Below, one piece after another: positions 27,877 through 36,811 of a stretch of DNA of 64,000 nucleotides. Under the pieces are notes generated by a model. That model did no database searches. It saw nothing but the letters and a program-made list of their open reading frames with translations, and was not told the DNA's origin. The translations under genes and the position numbers were made by a program. Numbering within the stretch: position 1 is the first letter of the stretch; every line of letters starts with the position of its first letter. The stretch is taken from NCBI RefSeq assembly GCF_013414345.1, contig NZ_CP058670.1, forward strand, positions 1,178,001 through 1,242,000, written 5' to 3'. The DNA comes from Microcella indica. GTDB lineage: Bacteria > Actinomycetota > Actinomycetes > Actinomycetales > Microbacteriaceae.

Positions 27877-28944
27877 TCAGGCGGGATCGTCGTCCGGGCG
27901 TGCGCCGAAGACGATCTCGTCCCAACTGGGCATGGCCGCCCGGCCACGGCGGCCTGCCGACTTCCTCGCCTCGGGTGCGGGGTCGTCGGTCGCATCGGAG
28001 TGCTCCGCGGACTCGGTCTGACCCGACACGGAAGTCTCGACGGGCGGCGCAGTCTCCTCGGGCGGATCGTCGAGAGGTATGTCGACGATCCTGATCGACC
28101 CGGTCGAGGGGTGTGCGGCGCGCGCGGACTCGCGATCCTCGTCCGGCGGGTGCGCCGACTCACGCTCGCCTCTGCGCTTGCGCAGTGCCTCGAGAAGGTC
28201 GGCGGTCTGGTTCATCGGCGAGTCGGAGTCGTTCTTCGCGGAGGTGTGAGGAGCGCTGGGCGCGCCGATGCGGGACGGCGCAGCGTCGGCGTCCGGATCG
28301 TCATCGAACTCGAAGGCGCCACTGTCGAACCGCGAGCTCGTCGCGCGGTCCTCGGCGGGTACCGCGCGCAGGCGCGGGACGACGCTCGCCGGTGCTTCGC
28401 CCTGCTGCGAGAGAGACTGCGCCTCGTGGTTGGCCGGCGCGAGCGACCCCTTCTTCGGGTCGAAGGTCCACTGCGCCTCACGAGCGACGTCGTCGTCGAC
28501 GAAGCTCACCGCGAGCGTCCACTGGCCCGCGCGCTTCGCCGTCGTCCACCGCACGTCTCTTGCGGAGAGCTCGGCCAGGCGCTCGTCGATCACGGCGCCG
28601 AACGTCTGCAGCGCCCCGGTCTCGCCCTCGGCGGCGACCGCGACGGTGATTCCGCGCGCGGAGGCTATGACGTACTCGCGCTCAGCCAGGACGGGGCCTT
28701 CGAATCGCTCGATGTACTCGAGGGGCTCTCCGGTCGCCGCGGCGACCTCGGTCGCGGACTGCCCGGCGCGGATCGCCGCCTGGATGTCCTTCGGCCCGAC
28801 ACGATGCGCCGGCGCACCGGAGGGACGGTGCTGGCGCAGCGCCGCGTGCAGTCCCTCCGTGATGGGAATGCGGAAGCGATCGCCCGCGGAGGAGACCACG
28901 ATCAGTGCGCCGTCCTCGGCGCCGACCACCGTGAGTTCATCCAT
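27877..28944 (-). CDS. sepH: SepH (DUF3071), cell-division protein
   Basis: Actinobacterial protein that helps FtsZ assemble at the septum. It is 355 residues: an N-terminal DUF3071 domain (MDELTVVGAEDGALIVVSS) with a helix-turn-helix (IQAAIRAGQSATEVAAATGE) around residues 50-75, then a long acidic/proline-rich unstructured region, and a conserved C-terminal tail (GRRGRAAMPSWDEIVFGA). The tail motif is the signature of SepH proteins. The start ATG 28944 has AGGAAAGG upstream. It is divergent from the DUF4193 gene and convergent with the phosphatase. Confidence 0.92.
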   Translation of the reverse strand: MDELTVVGAEDGALIVVSSAGDRFRIPITEGLHAALRQHRPSGAPAHRVGPKDIQAAIRAGQSATEVAAATGEPLEYIERFEGPVLAEREYVIASARGITVAVAAEGETGALQTFGAVIDERLAELSARDVRWTTAKRAGQWTLAVSFVDDDVAREAQWTFDPKKGSLAPANHEAQSLSQQGEAPASVVPRLRAVPAEDRATSSRFDSGAFEFDDDPDADAAPSRIGAPSAPHTSAKNDSDSPMNQTADLLEALRKRRGERESAHPPDEDRESARAAHPSTGSIRIVDIPLDDPPEETAPPVETSVSGQTESAEHSDATDDPAPEARKSAGRRGRAAMPSWDEIVFGARPDDDPA

Positions 28945-29149
28945 GCGCAGGCCCTTTCCTCGTGCCGCGAGTGCGCCCAGCATCGCACGCTGGAGCCCCG
29001 CAGTCGGGGAATAGAGCGGGCGTGCCGTGCGTTTGGCGTGACAGCAGCGCCGCGGGGGCCCCGAGCATGCGGTTTGCGTTTCGGGCGACCATCCTGCAAA
29101 CTGTGCGCGCCGAACGCGGCGCCCGAGCACCGACGAGAAGTGGAATGGC

Positions 29150-29437
29150 ATGGCAACCGACTACGACGCCCCCCGCAAGACGGACGAGGAGACCGACTCG
29201 ATCCAGGCCTTGCAGGAGCGGGTTCCCGACAAGATGTCGGGTGTCGTCGACGCCGACGATGCCGATAACCCTGGCTTCGAACTCGCGGGCCAAGACCTCG
29301 CCGACCTCGACCTCGACGTCGTGGTGCTGCCGCCTCAAGCTGACGAGTTCACGTGCGTCAGCTGCTTCCTCGTCAAGCACCGTTCGCAGCTCGATCACCA
29401 GGAGAAGCTCGGCGCTATCTGCCGCGAGTGCGCGTGA
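29150..29437 (+). CDS. DUF4193 zinc-ribbon-like protein
   Basis: A 95-residue acidic protein with a C-terminal zinc-ribbon (FTCVSCFLVKHRSQL and ICRECA). DUF4193 is conserved in actinobacteria next to sepH, DUF3093 and dut; its function is unknown. It lies in a 205-bp gap from divergent sepH, in which I see no other gene. It ends 27 bp before the convergent DUF3093 gene. Confidence 0.92.
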   Translation: MATDYDAPRKTDEETDSIQALQERVPDKMSGVVDADDADNPGFELAGQDLADLDLDVVVLPPQADEFTCVSCFLVKHRSQLDHQEKLGAICRECA

Positions 29438-29464
29438 GCTGATCCCCGGCCCCGCGGTCCGAGC

Positions 29465-29920
29465 TCAAGAATGACCCTCGGCCGCTGGCGCTGAGCTGAT
29501 CGCGATGGCGAGATCCTCCGGTCGGCGGCTCGAGATGAGCCAATAGGGCGTCGGGTCGTCCGCATCGGCGATCTCGATGCGCACGACGGGGTCGACGTCG
29601 CCCCGCAGCAGAAGCCAGGCGCGAGCATCCAGACCGGGCCCGCGAGCCTGGCGCGCCTCCTCGCCGCGCGCGATCTCCACCGAGCCGAGGAGTCGCAGCG
29701 AAATGCGCGCACGCCCTGCCGTGAGCACACCCTCCGCGATCTCGATCACGGGAGCGAGCGCCCACAGGAGCAGGATGAGCCCGCCGCTCAGCACGACCCC
29801 CGTGACGACCCCGGCGGGCAGACTCACGGGTGCCAGGACGAGCATGCTCGCGGGGAGGGCGAGCAGCGCCACGAGGTGGAGCCAGGGGGAGGGGTGCAGT
29901 CGCTCTCGAAACACGGGCAT
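29465..29920 (-). CDS. DUF3093 membrane protein
   Basis: A 151-residue protein with two transmembrane helices (about residues 14-60) followed by a cytosolic domain with the family pattern GRARISLRLLGSVEIA, ARAWLLLRG and PYWLISSRRPEDLA. Conserved in actinobacteria and always near dut; its function is unknown. ATG 29920 is 33 bp from the divergent dut start. Confidence 0.92.
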   Translation of the reverse strand: MPVFRERLHPSPWLHLVALLALPASMLVLAPVSLPAGVVTGVVLSGGLILLLWALAPVIEIAEGVLTAGRARISLRLLGSVEIARGEEARQARGPGLDARAWLLLRGDVDPVVRIEIADADDPTPYWLISSRRPEDLAIAISSAPAAEGHS

Positions 29921-29940
29921 ACCCCTATTCGACCATGCAC

Positions 29941-29946
29941 TAGCCT
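29941..29946 (+). promoter_or_regulatory. Leaderless -10 of dut
   Basis: TAGCCT followed by 7 nt and the GTG at 29954. Confidence 0.55.
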
Positions 29947-29953
29947 CGACGGC

Positions 29954-30421
29954 GTGCCCGCTACCGTCGATGTGCTGCTGACTGGTTCACCGCTCCCCGC
30001 CTACGCTCACCCCGGTGACGCCGGGGCCGACCTCTGCGCAGCGGAGGCGGTCGTGCTCGAACCCGGCGAGCGCGCGACGATCGGAACAGGGTGCGCGATC
30101 GCGCTCCCCGACGGCTTCGCCGCCTTCGTCGTGCCGCGCAGCGGCCTCGCCTCGAAGCACGGCATCACGATCGTCAACTCGCCCGGCACCGTCGATGCCG
30201 GCTACCGGGGCGAGCTGCGCGTCACCCTTCTCAACACGGACGCGCGCGAGAGCTACTCGATCGCGGTCGGCGACCGCATCGCGCAACTCATCGTCTGGCC
30301 CGTCGTGCGGGCGCGCTTCGTTCCCGTGGAGTCTCTTCCCGGTTCGCATCGTGGTCAGCGCGGATTCGGCTCAACCGGCTACGGTGAGGGGCTGGAATCG
30401 ACCGAAGGAGCCTCCGCGTGA
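29954..30421 (+). CDS. dut: dUTP diphosphatase
   Basis: Hydrolyses dUTP to dUMP, keeping uracil out of DNA and feeding dTMP synthesis. It is 155 residues with all five trimeric dUTPase motifs: AHPGDAGADL, VPRSGLASKHGI, NSPGTVDAGYRGE, GDRIAQLI and the C-terminal RGQRGFGSTGYG that closes over the active site. The GTG start is supported by the TAGCCT -10. The stop overlaps the next gene as GTGA; dut, DUF3710 and DUF3159 form an operon. Confidence 0.97.
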   Translation: MPATVDVLLTGSPLPAYAHPGDAGADLCAAEAVVLEPGERATIGTGCAIALPDGFAAFVVPRSGLASKHGITIVNSPGTVDAGYRGELRVTLLNTDARESYSIAVGDRIAQLIVWPVVRARFVPVESLPGSHRGQRGFGSTGYGEGLESTEGASA

Positions 30422-31053
30422 CCGATCCCCTGCTCGCCGACGGGCCGCTGCCCGACGACGCGAAGTCCGCCCCGGCCGACCGGGCCGAGTCCGGCCCTCT
30501 CGACGAGAGCGAGGCCAACGCGGTGCGGCCCTACGTCGATCTCGGCGGCGTGAAGCTCGTACCGCGCACCGATCTGCAGCTGCGCCTGGAGGTCGACGAG
30601 TCCAGCAAGCGCGTCGTGGCGGTGAGCATCGACTACAGCGGTTCGACCCTGCAGGTGCAGCCGTTCGCCGCGCCGCGGTCGAGCGGTCTGTGGCACGAGA
30701 TCAGGGCGCAGATCGCCGAGCAGGTGCGGTCGCAGGGCGGTGAGGTGACCGAGCGCGAGGGCGCTTTCGGCCCCGAGCTCGTCGCACGCATTCCCGTCGC
30801 TGGAGGCGAGAGCGGCACGACCCGCCTCGCGCGCTTCATCGGGGTCGACGGCCCGCGCTGGTTCCTGCGCGGGGTCGTCGCGGGGCAGGGCGCGGCTGAT
30901 GCCGCCGCCGCCGAGGCGATCGACGATGTCTTCCGCAGCATCGTCGTCGTGCGAGGGACAACACCGATGCCGCCGCGCGACCTGATTCCCCTCCACGTCC
31001 CCCAGGGGGCGACGGCTCCGGGCGCGCCGTCAGCGCCGACAGTCGGCTCGTGA
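30418..31053 (+). CDS. DUF3710 protein
   Basis: A 211-residue soluble protein of the DUF3710 family, an almost invariable partner of dut in actinobacteria. Family segments seen are RPYVDLGGVKLVPR, QPFAAPRSSGLWHEIR and LVARIPV, then RFIGVDGPRWFLRGVVAG and IVVVRGTTPMPPRDLI. No catalytic motif is apparent. The start (GTG) and stop both overlap neighbours by 4 nt (GTGA), indicating coupled translation. Confidence 0.93.
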   Translation: MTDPLLADGPLPDDAKSAPADRAESGPLDESEANAVRPYVDLGGVKLVPRTDLQLRLEVDESSKRVVAVSIDYSGSTLQVQPFAAPRSSGLWHEIRAQIAEQVRSQGGEVTEREGAFGPELVARIPVAGGESGTTRLARFIGVDGPRWFLRGVVAGQGAADAAAAEAIDDVFRSIVVVRGTTPMPPRDLIPLHVPQGATAPGAPSAPTVGS

Positions 31054-31793
31054 GCGACGCTTCGACCCCGTCGCGCGACGAGCCTGCGGATCCGGATGTC
31101 CGCGCCGCCCTGACCGAGGCGGCGCGCCGCTCGGGTTTCGGCCGCGTCGAGCCTGGTGAGCGCCCCACCGCGCACGCTCTGTGGGGCGCCGTGGGCGGTG
31201 TGCGGGGCCTCATCGAGTCGCTTCTGCCCGGCTTCCTCTTCCTCATCGTGTTCACGATCACGCAGGAGGTCGCGCCCTCGGTGCTCGTGCCGCTCGGCAT
31301 TGCGGTCGTCTTCGTGCTGGTGCGCGCGCTCACGCGCTCGCCGATCGCCCCCGCCGTCATCGGGCTCGTGGGCATCGGTCTGTCGGCCGGTCTCGCCCTG
31401 TGGACGGGTCGGGCGGAGGAGAACTTCCTTCTCGGCTTCGTGATCAACGGCGTGTGGCTCGCCGCGCTGCTCGTGAGCCTTCTCGTCCGTCGACCCCTCA
31501 TCGGCGTCATCACGGCGCTGCTCACCGGTGATGCCGAGTGGCGGGCGGACCCGGCGAAGCGCACCGTCCTCACGGTCGCGACCTGGCTGTGGGTCGGGAT
31601 GTTCGTCCTCCGGCTCGGCGTGCAGGTTCCCTTCTACGTGGCGGAGCAGGCGGCCGCCCTGGCGGCGACGAAGCTGCTCATGGGCTTGCCGCTCTACGCC
31701 GCAGTCCTGTGGGTCACGTGGCTCATGGTGCGTGCCGTGTATGCGCGCGGTGCCGCCTCGACGGCGCCCGCAGGCGATGCCGCGCCCGAGTGA
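31050..31793 (+). CDS. DUF3159 membrane protein
   Basis: A 247-residue protein with about five to six transmembrane helices and the DUF3159 opening ALWGAVGGVRGLIESLLPG. Other family motifs are RRPLIGVITALLTGD and RLGVQVPFYVAEQAAALAAT. Conserved third gene of the dut-DUF3710-DUF3159 unit; its function is unknown. GTG start overlapping DUF3710. Confidence 0.92.
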   Translation: MSDASTPSRDEPADPDVRAALTEAARRSGFGRVEPGERPTAHALWGAVGGVRGLIESLLPGFLFLIVFTITQEVAPSVLVPLGIAVVFVLVRALTRSPIAPAVIGLVGIGLSAGLALWTGRAEENFLLGFVINGVWLAALLVSLLVRRPLIGVITALLTGDAEWRADPAKRTVLTVATWLWVGMFVLRLGVQVPFYVAEQAAALAATKLLMGLPLYAAVLWVTWLMVRAVYARGAASTAPAGDAAPE

Positions 31794-31802
31794 TAGTGTC
31801 TT

Positions 31803-31824
31803 TTTATCTCGACATCAAGATAAA
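31803..31824. promoter_or_regulatory. Palindromic operator candidate upstream of acnA
   Basis: TTTATCT-n8-AGATAAA is a perfect 7-bp inverted repeat, with the core TATCTCGACATCAAGATA at 31805-31822. The core matches 15 of 18 positions of the MhqR-type MarR box (TATCTCGAATTCGAGATA). It ends 22 bp before the TAGGCT -10, next to the -35 position. The protein that binds it is not in this window. Confidence 0.55.
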
Positions 31825-31846
31825 TAGCGCAGTGCGGCGCGGCGAC

Positions 31847-31852
31847 TAGGCT
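31847..31852 (+). promoter_or_regulatory. -10 of acnA
   Basis: TAGGCT followed by 6 nt and an in-frame GTG (31859). The main ribosome-binding site is further on, at about 31906-31911, before GTG 31919. Confidence 0.55.
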
Positions 31853-31918
31853 GGCGGCGTGCTGGACGCGACGCCGTGGGCATTGGCGTCGCCACCATTT
31901 CGTGTAAGGAGACCTGAC

Positions 31919-34732
31919 GTGTCTGCAGTGAACAGTTTCGACGCCCTCGACACCCTCGACGTGGCCGGTACCGAGTACCAGGTGTTCCGCATCGACAAGG
32001 TTCCCGGCTACGAGAAGCTTCCCTTCAGCCTCAAGGTGCTGCTCGAGAACCTGCTGCGCACCGAGGACGGCAAGAACGTCACCGATCAGCAGATCCGAGC
32101 GCTCGGTGCCTGGCAGCCGACCGCCGAGCCCGACACCGAGATTCAGTTCACGCCCGCCCGCGTGGTCATGCAGGACTTCACGGGCGTGCCCTGCATCGTC
32201 GACCTCGCGACGATGCGAGAGGCGGTCGCCGAGCTCGGGGGCGACCCGCACAAGATCAACCCGCTCGCGCCTGCAGAGCTCGTCATCGACCACTCGGTCA
32301 TCGCCGACCTCTTCGGCACCGAGGACGCCCTGGAGCGCAACGTCGAGATCGAGTACGAGCGCAACGGCGAGCGCTACCAGTTTCTGCGCTGGGGCCAGAC
32401 CGCGTTCGACGACTTCAAGGTCGTGCCGCCCGGCACGGGCATCGTTCACCAGGTCAACATCGAGCACCTCGCCAAGGTCACGTACACGCGCGAGGTCGAC
32501 GGTGCGCTGCGCGCCTACCCCGACACGTGCGTGGGCACCGACTCGCACACGACGATGGTCAACGGGCTCGGCGTGCTCGGCTGGGGAGTGGGCGGCATCG
32601 AAGCCGAGGCGGCGATGCTGGGCCAGCCCGTGTCGATGCTCATTCCCAAGGTCGTGGGCTTCAAGCTCACGGGAGCGATCCCGACGGGCGTCACCGCGAC
32701 CGATGTCGTCCTGACGATCACCGAGATGCTGCGCAAGCACGGTGTCGTCGGCAAGTTCGTGGAGTTCTACGGCGACGGTGTCGCCCAGGTTCCCCTCGCG
32801 AATCGCGCGACCATCGGCAACATGAGCCCCGAGTTCGGGTCGACCGCGGCGATGTTCCCGGTCGACGAGGTGACGCTGGACTACCTGCGCCTCACCGGCC
32901 GCTCCGAGAACCAGGTCGCGCTCGTCGAGGCCTACTCGCGCATGCAGACGATGTGGCACGACCCGAGCGTCGAGCCCGTCTTCAGCGAGTACATCGAGCT
33001 CGACCTCAGCACGGTCGTCCCCTCGATCGCGGGACCCAAGCGCCCGCAGGACCGCATCGAGCTGACGAACGCGCAGACCGCCTTCGAGACGGTGCTCGGC
33101 GAGTACACCTCGACCGACCACTCCGGTGTCGACGCCGCCGTGGAGGGCACCTTCCCGGCCTCCGACCCCGTGGGCTTCACCCCTGACGACGAGGAGTCGG
33201 CGCACCGCATCGATCACCGCCACCGCTCGCAGGCCCCGCGCGCCGCGTCGAACCCGATCGACGTCACGGTCGACGGCAAGGAGTTCACGCTCGACCACGG
33301 TGCCGTGACGATCGCGGCGATCACGTCGTGCACCAACACCTCGAACCCCTCGGTCATGCTCGCGGCCGGCCTCCTGGCCCGCAATGCGGCCCGCAAGGGA
33401 CTCACGGCGAAGCCGTGGGTCAAGACGACGCTCGCTCCCGGTTCGAAGGTCGTGACCGACTACTACGAGAAGGCCGGTCTCACCGACGACCTCGAGGCGC
33501 TCGGCTTCTACACGGTCGGCTACGGCTGCACGACCTGCATCGGCAACTCGGGCCCCCTCGCCGACGAGATCTCGGCGGCGATCGCCGAGAAGGATCTCGC
33601 GGTCACGGCCGTTCTGTCGGGCAACCGCAACTTCGAGGGGCGCATCAACCCCGACGTGAAGATGAACTACCTCGCGAGCCCGCCCCTCGTCATCGCCTAC
33701 GCCCTCGCCGGGTCGATGAACTTCGACTTCGAGAGCGACCCGCTCGGGCAAGACCAGGAGGGCAACGACGTCTACCTGCGCGACATCTGGCCGGAGGCCA
33801 GCGAGGTGCAGTCGACGATCGACTCCTCGATCGACACGAGCATGTTCACTCACCAGTACGCCTCGGTCTTCGAGGGCGACGAGCGCTGGAAGTCGCTGCC
33901 CACGCCCGACGGCGCGACCTTCGAGTGGGACGCCGACTCGACGTACGTGCGCAAGCCCCCGTACTTCGAGGGCCTCACCCTCGAGACGACCCCCGTCTCC
34001 GACATCGCCGATGCCCGCGTTCTCGCGAAGCTCGGCGACTCGGTCACGACCGATCACATCAGCCCGGCCGGCTCGATCAAGGCCGACTCGCCCGCGGGCC
34101 GGTACCTGACGGAGCACGGCGTCGACCGCAAGGACTTCAACTCCTACGGCTCGCGCCGAGGCAACCACGAGGTCATGATCCGCGGCACGTTCGCGAACAT
34201 CCGTCTCCGCAACCAGCTGCTGGATGGTGTCGAGGGCGGCTTCACGAGGGACTTCACGAAGCCGGATGCTCCGCAGGCGTTCATCTACGACGCAAGTGAG
34301 AACTACCAGGCCGCGTCGATTCCTCTCGTCATCCTCGCCGGCAAGGAGTACGGATCGGGCTCGAGCCGCGACTGGGCCGCCAAGGGTACGAGCCTGCTGG
34401 GCGTGAGCGCCGTGATCGCCGAGAGCTTCGAGCGCATCCACCGGTCGAACCTCATCGGCATGGGTGTGATTCCTCTGCAGTTCCCGGCAGGCGAGACCGC
34501 CGAGTCGCTCGGCCTCGACGGCACGGAGGTCATCGCGATCTCCGGCATCGAGGAGCTCAACGAGGGCCGGACGCCCCGCACGGTGCGTGTCGTCGCGACT
34601 CCGAGCGAGCACTCCGCGCAGGGCAAGGAGCCCGTCGAGTTCGACGCTGTCGTGCGCATCGACACCCCCGGCGAGGCGGACTATTACCGCAACGGCGGCA
34701 TCCTCCAGTACGTGCTGCGCTCGCTCGTGTAG
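31919..34732 (+). CDS. acnA: Aconitate hydratase A
   Basis: TCA-cycle enzyme interconverting citrate and isocitrate through a [4Fe-4S] cluster; this type can also act as an iron-regulatory RNA-binding protein. It is 937 residues from GTG 31919. Cluster cysteines are in [11 protein letters not shown] and [13 protein letters not shown]. The C-terminal swivel domain contains [13 protein letters not shown] and [17 protein letters not shown] 31919 has AAGGAG at good spacing and fits the family N-terminus ([16 protein letters not shown]). However, the frame stays open to GTG 31859, which lies 6 nt after a -10 and would add 20 residues. Confidence 0.95.
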   Translation: MSAVNSFDALDTLDVAGTEYQVFRIDKVPGYEKLPFSLKVLLENLLRTEDGKNVTDQQIRALGAWQPTAEPDTEIQFTPARVVMQDFTGVPCIVDLATMREAVAELGGDPHKINPLAPAELVIDHSVIADLFGTEDALERNVEIEYERNGERYQFLRWGQTAFDDFKVVPPGTGIVHQVNIEHLAKVTYTREVDGALRAYPDTCVGTDSHTTMVNGLGVLGWGVGGIEAEAAMLGQPVSMLIPKVVGFKLTGAIPTGVTATDVVLTITEMLRKHGVVGKFVEFYGDGVAQVPLANRATIGNMSPEFGSTAAMFPVDEVTLDYLRLTGRSENQVALVEAYSRMQTMWHDPSVEPVFSEYIELDLSTVVPSIAGPKRPQDRIELTNAQTAFETVLGEYTSTDHSGVDAAVEGTFPASDPVGFTPDDEESAHRIDHRHRSQAPRAASNPIDVTVDGKEFTLDHGAVTIAAITSCTNTSNPSVMLAAGLLARNAARKGLTAKPWVKTTLAPGSKVVTDYYEKAGLTDDLEALGFYTVGYGCTTCIGNSGPLADEISAAIAEKDLAVTAVLSGNRNFEGRINPDVKMNYLASPPLVIAYALAGSMNFDFESDPLGQDQEGNDVYLRDIWPEASEVQSTIDSSIDTSMFTHQYASVFEGDERWKSLPTPDGATFEWDADSTYVRKPPYFEGLTLETTPVSDIADARVLAKLGDSVTTDHISPAGSIKADSPAGRYLTEHGVDRKDFNSYGSRRGNHEVMIRGTFANIRLRNQLLDGVEGGFTRDFTKPDAPQAFIYDASENYQAASIPLVILAGKEYGSGSSRDWAAKGTSLLGVSAVIAESFERIHRSNLIGMGVIPLQFPAGETAESLGLDGTEVIAISGIEELNEGRTPRTVRVVATPSEHSAQGKEPVEFDAVVRIDTPGEADYYRNGGILQYVLRSLV

Positions 34733-34744
34733 CACCCGCGCCCC

Positions 34745-34776
34745 TGACCCGTCGAGCGTCTCCGCTCGACGGGTCA
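34745..34776 (+). terminator. acnA terminator, first hairpin
   Basis: A perfect 14-bp stem (TGACCCGTCGAGCG/CGCTCGACGGGTCA) with a TCTC tetraloop, 12 nt after the acnA stop. Confidence 0.85.
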
Positions 34777-34783
34777 CGGGTCG

Positions 34784-34810
34784 CGCTGAAGGCCCACCGG
34801 GCCTTCAGCG
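34784..34810 (+). terminator. acnA terminator, second hairpin
   Basis: A perfect 12-bp stem (CGCTGAAGGCCC/GGGCCTTCAGCG) with a 3-nt loop, 7 nt after the first hairpin and 20 bp before the dxs -10. Two consecutive stems isolate dxs from acnA. Confidence 0.75.
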
Positions 34811-34830
34811 ACAGCTCCACCGTGCTCGCG

Positions 34831-34836
34831 TAGAGT
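34831..34836 (+). promoter_or_regulatory. Leaderless -10 of dxs
   Basis: TAGAGT followed by 6 nt and the GTG at 34843. Confidence 0.6.
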
Positions 34837-34842
34837 GACGTA

Positions 34843-36789
34843 GTGGCACTACTCGAGACCGTTCACGGCCCCCGCGATCTTGACCGTCTGACCCCCGCCG
34901 AGCTCGTCGAGCTGGCGGAGGAGATCCGGCGCTTCCTGGTTGCCGAGGTGTCGAAGACGGGCGGCCATCTGGGCCCGAACCTCGGTGTCGTGGAGCTCAC
35001 GATCGGCATCCACCGCGTGTTCGACTCGCCGCGTGATGCGATCGTGTGGGATACGGGCCATCAGTCCTACGTGCACAAGCTCCTGACCGGGCGCCAGGAC
35101 TTCAGCCGGTTGCGCATGAAGGGCGGCCTCGCCGGGTACCCGCAGCGGGCCGAGTCGGAGCACGACATCGTCGAGAGCTCGCATGCGTCGAGCTCGTTGA
35201 GCTGGGCCGATGGCATCTCGCGCGCGTTCTCCATGACCGGGCAGGGTGATCGTCACGTCGTCGCGGTCGTGGGCGACGGCTCGCTCACGGGCGGCATGAC
35301 GTGGGAGGCCCTCAACAACATCTCGGACGACAACATCCGCAACCTCGTGATCGTCGTCAACGACAACGGCCGCTCGTACGCTCCGACGATCGGCGGCATG
35401 GCGCGCTTCCTCTCCGACGTGCGCACGCGGCGCTCGTACTACCGCTTCCGCCGCAGCACCGAGCGCGCCTTCGGATACCTCGGCGCTCCGGGGCGTGCCG
35501 TCTATCGCGGGGTGCGGGGTGGCCTGCACGGCTTCCTCTCGCGCGTGAGCAACAACGAGTCCCTCTACAGCAATCTCGACATCAAGTACATCGGCCCCGT
35601 CGACGGGCACGATCTGGGCGACATGGAGCGCGCACTGCGCCAGGCCAAGGAGTACGAGGCGCCCGTGATCGTGCACGCGATCACCCAGAAGGGCAAGGGC
35701 TACGAGCCCGCCCTCGCCGACGTCGCCGACCAGTTCCACGCTGTCGGGCAGATCGACCCCGAGACGGGCGAGCCCGTGGAGTCCGCGAGCAAGCCGTCGT
35801 GGACGTCCGTCTTCGCGGATGAGATCGTGAGCCTCGCCGATCGCGACCGGCGCATCGTCGGCATCACCGCCGCGATGCTCCGCCCGACGGGGCTGCACAA
35901 GCTCGCGGAGAAGCACCCGGACCGCATCATCGATGTCGGCATCGCCGAGCAGCACGCCGTCACCTCCGCCGCGGGACTCGCCTACGGCGGCATGCACCCC
36001 GTCGTCGCGCTGTACGCGACCTTCATCAACCGCGCCTTCGACCAGGTGCTCATGGATGTGGCTCTGCACCGCGCGGGCGTGACGTTCGTGCTGGATCGCG
36101 CGGGCGTGACGGGGCCCGACGGCGCCAGCCACCACGGCATGTGGGACCTCGCGATCCTGCAGGTCGTGCCGGGCATCCGCCTCGCCGCTCCGCGGGATGC
36201 AGCGCGCTTGCGCGAGGAACTGGCCGAGGCGGTCGCCGTCGACGACGCTCCGACCGTGCTGCGTTTCTCGAAGGGATCGGTCGGCACCGAGTTCGAGGCC
36301 GTGCGTCGCACGAGCGACGGCGTCGATGTGCTGCGGGAGGCCCCGCACAAGGACGTGCTCATCATCACCGTCGGCCCCATGGCGAAGATGGGCCTCGAGG
36401 TCGCCGAGCGTCTCGCCGACCAAGGCATCGGTGCGACCGTCGTGGACCCGCGGTGGGTCGTGCCCGTCGCCTCGAGCATCATCGACTTCGCGCGCGAGCA
36501 CCGCATCGTCGTGAGCATCGAGGATGGCGTGCGCGTGGGCGGCATCGGCACGCGCATCCGTCAGGAGCTGCGCGCGGCGGGAGTGGACACCGCCGTGGAC
36601 GAGCTCGGGCTGCCCGACGAGTTCCTGGAGCACGCGAGCCGCGAGGAGATTCTCGAGCGCGTCGGCCTCTCCTCGCAAGCGATCGCACGAGACCTCGTGG
36701 CTCAGGTGCTCGGCACGCGCATCCCGGTGGCGCGCCCGCTGCCGGAGGACGCCTCGATCTCCGTCGACGAGGACGAGCGCTCGCGCTGA
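34843..36789 (+). CDS. dxs: 1-deoxy-D-xylulose-5-phosphate synthase
   Basis: First enzyme of the MEP isoprenoid pathway; condenses pyruvate and glyceraldehyde 3-phosphate using thiamine diphosphate. It is 648 residues. The thiamine/Mg motif is GDGSLTGGMTWEALNN, the N-terminal substrate His is in WDTGHQSYVHKLLTGR, and the transketolase-like middle domain has DRAGVTGPDGASHHGMWD. GTG start with leaderless promoter TAGAGT, upstream of which sit two acnA terminators. Convergent with fadB, only 22 bp apart. The acidic C-terminal tail is unremarkable. Confidence 0.97.
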   Translation: MALLETVHGPRDLDRLTPAELVELAEEIRRFLVAEVSKTGGHLGPNLGVVELTIGIHRVFDSPRDAIVWDTGHQSYVHKLLTGRQDFSRLRMKGGLAGYPQRAESEHDIVESSHASSSLSWADGISRAFSMTGQGDRHVVAVVGDGSLTGGMTWEALNNISDDNIRNLVIVVNDNGRSYAPTIGGMARFLSDVRTRRSYYRFRRSTERAFGYLGAPGRAVYRGVRGGLHGFLSRVSNNESLYSNLDIKYIGPVDGHDLGDMERALRQAKEYEAPVIVHAITQKGKGYEPALADVADQFHAVGQIDPETGEPVESASKPSWTSVFADEIVSLADRDRRIVGITAAMLRPTGLHKLAEKHPDRIIDVGIAEQHAVTSAAGLAYGGMHPVVALYATFINRAFDQVLMDVALHRAGVTFVLDRAGVTGPDGASHHGMWDLAILQVVPGIRLAAPRDAARLREELAEAVAVDDAPTVLRFSKGSVGTEFEAVRRTSDGVDVLREAPHKDVLIITVGPMAKMGLEVAERLADQGIGATVVDPRWVVPVASSIIDFAREHRIVVSIEDGVRVGGIGTRIRQELRAAGVDTAVDELGLPDEFLEHASREEILERVGLSSQAIARDLVAQVLGTRIPVARPLPEDASISVDEDERSR

Positions 36790-36811
36790 GCGGCGCCCGC
36801 CCTCCCCGTCG

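Noticed and set aside
31694-34777. A 1027-codon frame on the minus strand opposite acnA
   Set aside because: A GC-skew shadow of the acnA frame, with no recognisable domain and no promoter or ribosome-binding site.
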